NCBI GenBank assembly: GCA_024803745.1
Contig: JANJXV010000016.1
Location: 43,061,025 to 43,125,024, forward strand
DNA length: 64,000 bases
DNA from: Megascapheus bottae
Lineage: Eukaryota > Chordata > Mammalia > Rodentia > Geomyidae
Reading direction: 5' to 3'
Each line of letters starts with the position of its first letter. Position 1 is the first letter of the stretch. The position numbers and the translations under genes are program-made. The notes under the pieces are model-generated. The model was not told the origin of the DNA. It searched no databases and saw nothing but the letters and a program-made list of their open reading frames with translations. Below, in pieces: positions 57,001 to 64,000 of this stretch.

Positions 57001-57059
57001 GCCAGAAACCACGTCAAGAGGCACCTTGGGATGAGGGAGTACAAGTGTCACGTCTGTGG
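46343..57059 (+). CDS. ZNF407: ZNF407, zinc finger protein 407 (partial gene, first two coding exons)
   Basis: Large nuclear C2H2 zinc-finger protein (human about 2,250 residues) linked in the literature to transcriptional control of glucose-uptake and PPAR-gamma target genes and to a human neurodevelopmental disorder. Exons seen are 46287-51011 (ATG at 46343) and 56945-57059. They join as ACA G|GA TCA, giving RTHTGSKPFKCKIC, and the second exon ends in phase 2 inside YKCHVCG. The start is supported by in-frame stops at 46301 and 46331. There are two adjacent ATGs (MMDSE); the second at 46346 has the better Kozak context (A at -3, G at +4). Intact throughout. The remaining exons are downstream of the window. 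Confidence 0.95.
51012..51499. other. ZNF407 intron 2 start, AT-alternating block
   Basis: Contains an ATATATAATTATATATAATA-like block at about 51355-51440; no gene seen. Confidence 0.5.
51500..51662 (-). repeat. IDL-Geo SINE, internally deleted
   Basis: Antisense: GCCAGTCCTGGGGCTTGAAC...GTGTCACAGTGCCACTTCTG...GCTTTGTGCATGCCAGGCAA. Flanked by GACTAGATTTT at about 51466 and 51663. Confidence 0.88.
51722..51930 (+). repeat. B1-like/Geo SINE, diverged
   Basis: Sense: GTTGGGTGCTGGTGGTTTTC CTGTAATCCTAGCTACTC...GGAAGTGGTACTGTGGTTAG, C-rich end. Confidence 0.8.
51931..55391. other. ZNF407 intron 2, SINE-free stretch
   Basis: 3.4 kb of mostly unique AT-rich DNA with no SINE or exon seen. Short reading frames near 53.8 and 54.6 kb lack family resemblance and splice context. 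Confidence 0.5.
55392..55590 (-). repeat. IDL-Geo SINE
   Basis: Antisense full copy: CCTGTCCTGGGCTTGAGCTC...CTTCGTGCATGCTAGGCAAG...CCAACTCCCGGCCCC. Confidence 0.92.
55591..56239. other. ZNF407 intron 2, nothing recognised
   Basis: AT-rich, with TATATGTGTGTTT repeats near 55760-55800. Confidence 0.4.
56240..56545 (+). repeat. B1-like/Geo SINE with internal duplication
   Basis: Sense: AGCTGGGTGAGGTGGCTCAC head, GACTCTTATCTCCAACTAAC linker, then AGGGTGGTAGCCTTGAGCTG...GGGCCCAGAGGTAGGGCAGTAGCC-type second copy, both with AAGAGCTCAGGGACAATGC; C run and A-rich end. Confidence 0.88.
56945..57059 (+). CDS. ZNF407: ZNF407 second coding exon
   Basis: 115 bp, phase 1 to 2. Acceptor AAATTTACTTAG, donor TGTGG|GTGAGT. 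Completes TGSKPFKC and encodes a finger KCKICHFATAQLGDARNHVKRH followed by the start of the next, EYKCHVCG. Classical TGxKPF linker, so canonical C2H2 fingers are in progress at the window's end of coding. Confidence 0.95.
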
Positions 57060-60000
57060 GTGAGTAAATTGAAGCCGTCTACTGTGTGAACCAGGAAGCG
57101 CGTACAGGATATCCATTGTTTCAGAGTTCAAAACTGATATGAGTAAGAGTGGCTAAAATTATGCATGCGTATCCTTCTTTCCTTTGTTATGGTAAATTCC
57201 TTAAATACAGTTATGACATTCTTCTCCCACTTCTAATCCTGTACTGAAGATGAGCAATTTTATGGGCTACAAGGTCAATTTGAACCTGTAATCTGTAAAT
57301 TGACTAAATTATAGGATGTTCATTCACATTGCCAGGGAGAACTATAAATTCCATTTAAAGACATAAAAAATATATAATATAGCTTTAGGAATATATATGT
57401 ATGTTTTTTTTCCTTTTGGTATGCTGCTTTAATTTAATCACATTAATTCTTCTTTGGATCCACTGAACATATTCCATAAGGTAAAACCAAAGGATTTAAT
57501 TTTAGATGGCTGGTTGCTGATTATTTGAGGGATGGTGTGATTCAAAACAGTATATAATGTATTTTTGTGTAACATTATTTCAGAACTCTTCCCTTTTGAG
57601 TTAATGGTTCTTTGCAGAATCATTCACAATGTTTAATTGTCATTCGAATGTGTTATAGTTAATAGAAAGCTCTGAAGTGCTTTAATGTAAAACTAATTAA
57701 TTTAGCAGAAGTGTTTAAAAGGTTTTAAAATGCTGTGACATATATGGTGTATCATAGGACATTCAGAGGTGGATTTTAATATCCTACTTTTGATTAAAAT
57801 ATATTTTAATGTTATTATGGTAGAGAAATTAATAAGTACATCATATAAAAACACTTTATGTGAAACTTAAGAAACCTGGAATTCCTATAGCTAATTCCCA
57901 AGATACCCAGGTTCAATTAAATCATGCAATGCACAGATCTTGTGTTATTTTTAAAATAGGCTATAAATACCATATAAACATTCTTTGCACCATAAACAGG
58001 TTCTGCATTTTGTTAGTGTATTTCATCCTAGGCTACAATTTATTTTTTCCTTTTATGATAGTTTTGCAAATAACTTTGCAAGCAGTTTTATTAACTATGT
58101 TCTGGGATTTAATCATTGGTAGAATTGATGGTTCAGTGACTTGCAGCTAAAGTAAATGAAGATGAACCTTTGCCCAGAAGCTCCCTGAAGATCAGTGGGC
58201 GAATGAGTTTTGTTACTACTGATTTTAGCTACAGGGGTCAAGTGCCAAATGGCTCATTTTAATTGCTATAGGTCTTGGAATTTTAAAACCTATCTCATTC
58301 ATTGTTTTTATTTGGTGAGTTATGGGAGGGAGGATGGCCTTTCTCAATGAAAATTGGCTGTTAGTTAGCAGCATTAAGCAGTTTCTTTTCCATTTTTGAG
58401 AAATAAGTAAATGATTTTTTTGTATACACAGAGAAAAAAGAAACTTTTTCAGAGAATAGTTTCTGACATATATTGTACCGGAAACAATTTATAGGTAATT
58501 AGCTTTAATTATATTATTTGAACAGTGTACTTTTTCCTTAGCTAATTGCTTAGCTAAATACAACTGAAATGTTGCTCTGGTAGTTTATATAGTTGATTAC
58601 AAAGATACAGGGTTATAAATGAATATTCATTTTTTGAGTTTTCTGTTGGTATGGTGGAGAATTTTGTGTGTGCATATGTGAGTGTGTGCTTGTATCTGTG
58701 TGTGTGCACGTGTTTGTGTGTGTGTGTGTGTGTGTGTGTGCGTATATAGAACAAACAACGATTTCAGGGTTGCATCTTTTAGAATTTTAAGAGACATTAA
58801 ATTTCATGTGGCTATGAAACAATAATTCTCTTTAATTTTGAAATTGAAATGCAATTTAATTGGCAAGTTACATGACAATCATTTTAATAGGGTAGGTATT
58901 TTTTCAAGTGAAACTGAGTTCTGAGGAGTAACAGTAAACTGAAAGATAACTCTTGTTTTCTGTAGTTGAAAGAAAACAGTAATGAATTAGGTACTGTATC
59001 TTAGGTTGCTCTCTGTTTCATGAGATTAGGGCAGTGTGTACCTTAAAAAACTAAAAGTGAGAAAAAGTGCAGAGACTGGTTGTAGAGTAGTAAGACAAGA
59101 GAACATTGGTACATTGATAGTACTGACAATGTCAATTATCACTGATGGCCGAATAATCTCAGAAATGCTCAATGGACCTATTAGTTCCTAAACATAAATA
59201 GTTCATGCTGCATTTCTTCAATAGCTTTAATTACTATAAATTTTATTTTTTCTAAAATCATGTTTTAAAAGGAGAGGTATTCTTTCAGGAACATTAACTA
59301 TAATTTTGTCACAAATAAGGTTCTATACTATGCTTTCTTTTCTCCAAGAGTTAATCTTAGACTAGAATTTTCTTATTGAGTTGCATGTGTTACTTCTCAA
59401 ATTGTTCTAATTGAATAATATATAAAAGTATCAAGTAAGACTCATTTTAAAAGACTCATTTTAATATTGTACTCTTTTTTTATAGTAACTTCTGTATTTT
59501 CTTGAAGAAAAGAACTAAAATTTAATGTGGAGAATGAGGTGAAAGTGGAAGATTATACAGTTTGTTGGCTCAAGTGGAATGTTTCTGGTTATTTGTGATG
59601 GTTTCACATCTTTATGTATGAAAGATGGTAGTTGTTTATCAACTATCTCTGTTGCTAAAGTTTAATTTTAGAATTGTGTGGTAGCAACTCTCATATCAAA
59701 AACTTTCTTTAAACTGTCAGGTAACTTGTCTGGACTTCTGTTGAATTTCTTAGAGTTGCCCAGATGAGATGGAAGCTCATTTCTCCTCATCTCCCATTGG
59801 TAGACCTTAGCCACAGTGTCTCAGGGATTGATGTTTGTTTGATGGGAAAAGCTGAATGTTAAGTCCTGTTGTTCAGCATTCAGAATTTTGGATTAAAGCT
59901 CTATCTCATCCAGGTTTATTTTCCCATGTCATGGTGAAGATTTTAAACATGTTGCTTTGTTTTTCATGTGTTTGATAATATTTAAGACCCTTAATTTTAG

Positions 60001-60317
60001 ATTTTGGGAGGAGCAGCTTCCATTGGATAGTGAAGAGGTGTAGGTGTGTGTTAACTGGAACTTGAACTTAGGATCTTATACTTTCCTTCATGTTTCTAAA
60101 TAATGTTTTCTTGGTTCCAAATGTGATCAATAGAGAACTTTTATAGAATATGGTGATATTTATATATAAGCACTTGATAGTTAATGTGGAAATCTGCCAA
60201 AGGCCAATGTAAGACCAAATAATAAATGGAACAGTTCTTTATATAAAAGTTAATAATTTTATTTAATACCTTTGTATTTCAAAGTATATCAAATCTGTTC
60301 ATTTATGACCTCTGCTT
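57060..60317. other. ZNF407 intron 3, SINE-free stretch
   Basis: AT-rich unique-looking intron. Holds a GT-rich microsatellite at about 58666-58742. No exon signature seen. Confidence 0.5.
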
Positions 60318-60534
60318 TCTTTTTTTTCTTTTCTTTTTTTTTGCCAGTCCTGGGACTTTAACTCACGAACTCATGGTCTGAGCACTGTCTTTGAGCTTTC
60401 TCAAGAGTAGTGTGCTAGTACTTGAGCCACAGCACCACTTCTGGCTTTTGCTACGTATGTGGTACTAGGGAATTAAACTCAGGGCGTCATGTATGCTAGG
60501 CAAGTACTCTACCGCTTGGCCATACTCCGGCCCT
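60318..60534 (-). repeat. IDL-Geo SINE
   Basis: Antisense copy with an insertion ACGAACTCATGGTCTGAGC in the Geo part and CGTCATGTATGCTAGGCAAG in the head. Confidence 0.88.
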
Positions 60535-63500
60535 ACTTTCAGATTTTAATAGTCAAGAACTTGAAAGTCTTAATAATATGAAAAGTTGTCCTAGATATTT
60601 TAGACACTATGGTCGGTTGATTTTTTAAAAAAATTCTGTGTGTACAATATTGTGTACATTATTCTCCCATTGATAGTATTTATATTGTACTTTGCAAATT
60701 CCATGATTACTATTCATACCATATGTTTGTATTAAATAGTATTGTGTGATTGTTTGACTTACATTTGTTAACCAGGTTTACAGATGGGAAACAAGATTGA
60801 AAGTGCTTTTGCTGATGTGCTTAAGTTAGGCAGCTAGTAATGGTGGGTCACTGGTATTCTTCGTTTAGACTATCTTTTTCATATTTCATTTGGGGTTTAA
60901 ATAACTGACTTACCTTAATTTGTAATTGTTTCTTTCTCTAGTATATAATAAATGCAACTTATCTACTCCTCAGTAGCACCCTTTCTCTCTTTTAAATGTA
61001 TCTTTTAAAAACTTTCAGATTCTCCTATTCAACAACTCTCATATCTTTTATTCATTGTGTTTTCATATTAACTAGTGCTTTCAGTAATTTTCACTTTTTT
61101 AATGTATTTTTTAATGTTTTTTTTATGTATGGGTAATTTACTACACTTACTTGATAGTTTGAACATGTCTGCATAATAAAATAAATGCCTAAAAATGTGA
61201 CAGTGATATCATGTTTTTACTTAGATGTGAGGGTAAAGTTGATCAACCTGAGTTTTTTTTTGTGTTTTAGCACTGGTTAGCTTGAAAGAATGACAGAATT
61301 TGTAATAGGCATGTGATCTCCATAAAGCTGAGAAATGATACAGAAGTTAAGTATACCATTATTCTGAAGCACAGATCCCAATATATGAGATTTAGGGATT
61401 ATGTTGTTACTGATGAATTTCTCTGTGACTAGTCTTAATTTGTATGTATAGAGTTAGAATAGTTAGAGTGGGATTTACCTAATCAGTAGAAATAAGGGCA
61501 TTTTCTGTATGTGTTACTTCTGGATTTTGAGAAGATTCCAGACATTTAAAAATCATTTATTAATGTGCTTAGGAACTGTTTATTCTTGGTTGGTTTAAGA
61601 AACATTAAATAGAAAGTTACTAATATAGTAAAGCTGTGTGTGCGTGTGCGTGCGCGTGCGTGTGGCATTACCTAGTTTTTGTGCATTAGAAGGATCTCTG
61701 TGTAGATGATTATAATGTCACTTTCTGACCTTTGCAGCTTGAATAATTGTAAATCATTGCTTCATAACGTGTCAGAGAATGTCTGTACTAGGCAATTAAA
61801 TGGCAGAATATAATAGACCAAATTATTGCCTGTCATGTTTTCAACAACACAGTTAGTATTTGAGTTACACTTAATCATTACGTGCATTAGCAACTTCATT
61901 GGAATCCAGCTTCAGGCTGAGCATGAAATACATTACATTATTTAAACCTCTAATGGTACAAGTCATTTATTTGTGTTGAAGTGTACAACACGCAGAGTTT
62001 CATAAAGCAAGGAACACTTGAGAGCTTAATTTATCCAAATCAAAGTCTAAATGCAGATAAACACAAGTGGCAAAAATTAGTAATTTTTATAGGCTGGAAA
62101 TATTTAAAAATACATGGTTGTGGGTAATTGTAGGCAGCAGGAATAAATTAAAATCACTATTTTTAGTCTGCTCTGAGAACTAAAGCTGTGTATACCTAAA
62201 TCATTAAAAGCACCATGGAATTGCATTTTTAGCTGAACAATTAATTATACCCATCATATCTACAGATGTAGCCAAATAAAATAAGTATTTGGTAGAGCTG
62301 ATTGTTTTGGTTAAAGACATAGCGATAGAAAAGGTTTGTACCATAATGTGGCATGTATTATGCTTGTGATAACGTGAGGTGCTGCCTTTCAGTTGTATTA
62401 AAAAATCTAACTTGACATTAAGTATTCATTATAAAAGTTATGTTGCACATTCTATTCACAGAATATTCTATTGCTTTTAGTTTAATAATAAATTTGTTTC
62501 CATTTTGAAAGTGTTGAAATTCTATGCAATGATTACTGTCTCTTTTCCTGTCAATTAACAAAATTGTCACAAAATTAACAGTAATTACTTGTCCTGATGT
62601 AAAAATCCTTGCAATACACTTTAATTTGTGAACATTTAAAATATTTGTAATGTACAGCTCATCTTAATTTGAAAACTTAGGCAATATCTTGGTTATAATG
62701 TTCACATAACAAATGATCTTTCTCAGGTGAGATGGTAGCCTGTTTTCTACTGTTTCAATAATCCACAAGAGTAGGGGGGGAGTGGGATGCTAAGACAGTG
62801 AAGTAGAAACAAAAGGAAGCCTTTCTAGCTTCTCTGCACAATGAAAGAGAGTTCTTCTTTTCATTACCAAACTATAATTTTCTGATATTTTTCTTGTCTT
62901 TTTGTTTTTTTTGCCGTGGTAGAGTGAAGTTGTGGGTTTATTTGAAGGCGGATGTGTATAATCAATCAACAACGACAAAATAGAAATAAACAGTAGATGT
63001 ATACACAGTTCTGGAGATGTTTGGGTCAGTCCGTCAAAAGGTCATGTCACTATGCAAAGGTGTTGAATGCTGTCCTAAACATTGTCACTTGTTGGTGTTG
63101 TAATTAAGATACTGTCCTTTTCATTGAAACATCATGTCCTAGTATCTTAAGTCATTTTGCTTTATTTTTATGTGTGGTGACTCTGGGGAGAGTCCTGGAA
63201 TCTCAGGGCTCTATAGCCTATCTAAGCCTCACAGTATATAGGAAGGTAGTCTCTGTCTGGCGTCTTTCACTTGTTTGGTGATTATTCCTTTTCTTGTTAA
63301 TGTGATCTTTAGTTTCCTCTTCCTATTCATCCAAAAGGTCTTCACTTTGTAAAGGCTTTTGCTTTTAAATATGTCCAACAGCTTGAGAAGAGGAAGAATA
63401 GAAATTGTAGGGAGAAGAGAAAGCTTCCCCTGGATGGATCATTTCTTCATTCCTTTTCATTTAGCAGATTCTTGTGACTTTTTGCTGCATTGTGACAGGA

Positions 63501-64000
63501 TGGTCTCTTGGTTACTAGCTACCTAGGGGAAAGAGAACTGAGGAGCAACAGTTTATGATAGGAAGCTACCCAGAAGCAGAGCCCTGCTCTGCTAAGGAGT
63601 GACAAAAAAAAAAAATCTCTGTGGACTCATTGCCTGCTTGAGTTGGGTTAAAAGGTTCAGGAAAGTGTTCCACATCTGAATTGGGTATTTTTAAAGAAGA
63701 AACAAGAATGTGAGAGTAAAAGAAAGGGTTGGAATAGCATGGCTTGTTAGTAAGAACACAACAAACACTCCCTTCAGTGTGAATATGACTGGATAGAGTA
63801 GGCATTCTTCACACAGACTTCTGTAGACTTTGACACATGTCCCTGTTCTGTTAGTGCTCTGTTTAAGGTTAGAAGATCAGGACAGTACTGCCTTGGATAG
63901 AGGAAACTCAAATCCAGAGATGGCCTTGCCTCCCTGGGTTAGATGATATTTGAGGGGTGGGTTGACTACTTTGGAGGGTGAGCCTGGGGTCACACGTAGG
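60535..64000. other. ZNF407 intron 3 continues, possible conserved non-coding DNA
   Basis: AT-rich, no SINE; (GT/GC)n run at about 61634-61663. Block 61850-62680 has a composition and motif content (TTAATTA, AATTAAT, CATTAA) often seen in conserved developmental elements. No exon found up to the window end. Confidence 0.45.

Noticed and set aside
1..64000. CRISPR array, operon or phage-type system
   Set aside because: The tandem repeats lack spacers of unique sequence and the whole window is vertebrate nuclear DNA.

Overview
This is nuclear DNA of a rodent, most likely a geomyoid (kangaroo rat, pocket mouse or pocket gopher). The genes are vertebrate genes split by introns. The commonest repeats are dimeric SINEs that join a tRNA-Ala(ID)-like or 7SL/B1-like head to a shared tail, matching the IDL-Geo type known to me from Geomyoidea. 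A BC1/ID-type element and B1 monomers are also present. The two genes and their order match the mammalian CNDP1-ZNF407 segment (human 18q22.3), both on the + strand.

Positions 1-18000 hold the 3' ten coding exons of CNDP1 (carnosine dipeptidase 1), from the exon starting [10 protein letters not shown] to the stop codon at 17766-17768. The ten exons join in frame to 464 codons plus stop. All the M20-family metal and catalytic residues I could check are present. The first exons (signal peptide region) lie upstream of the window. The introns carry SINE clusters, purine/pyrimidine tracts, a 20-bp minisatellite (about 909-1685), a solo ERV LTR with a perfect 6-bp target duplication (2654-2952), and a short LINE 3' end with a perfect 17-bp duplication (17214-17441).

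Positions 18000-24870 are intergenic: an LTR-like stretch, a young IDL-Geo copy, a 5'-truncated LINE with a 19-bp duplication (22062-22624) and old non-coding DNA. Positions 24870-26650 form a CpG island that begins with a 37-bp GC-rich tandem array and contains several ETS sites. It is the probable ZNF407 promoter, with a likely non-coding first exon ending at 25852.

Positions 25853-64000 are ZNF407. A SINE-rich first intron of about 20 kb leads to the giant first coding exon (46287-51011, ATG 46343, 1556 complete codons) with about 15 C2H2-type fingers. The next coding exon is 56945-57059. The rest of the window is intron of this very long gene, poor in SINEs and AT-rich, with stretches that look like conserved non-coding DNA. 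The two genes are neighbours only and share no pathway: CNDP1 is a secreted or cytosolic dipeptidase and ZNF407 a nuclear zinc-finger regulator.

I found no tRNA or rRNA gene, no CRISPR array and no prokaryotic or viral coding system. The most notable items are repeat-biology ones: a SINE tail used with two heads and showing Pol III-like boxes, a SINE subgroup with an internal tandem duplication, an LTR nested in a SINE, a GC minisatellite at the ZNF407 promoter, and a paired-finger architecture in ZNF407.
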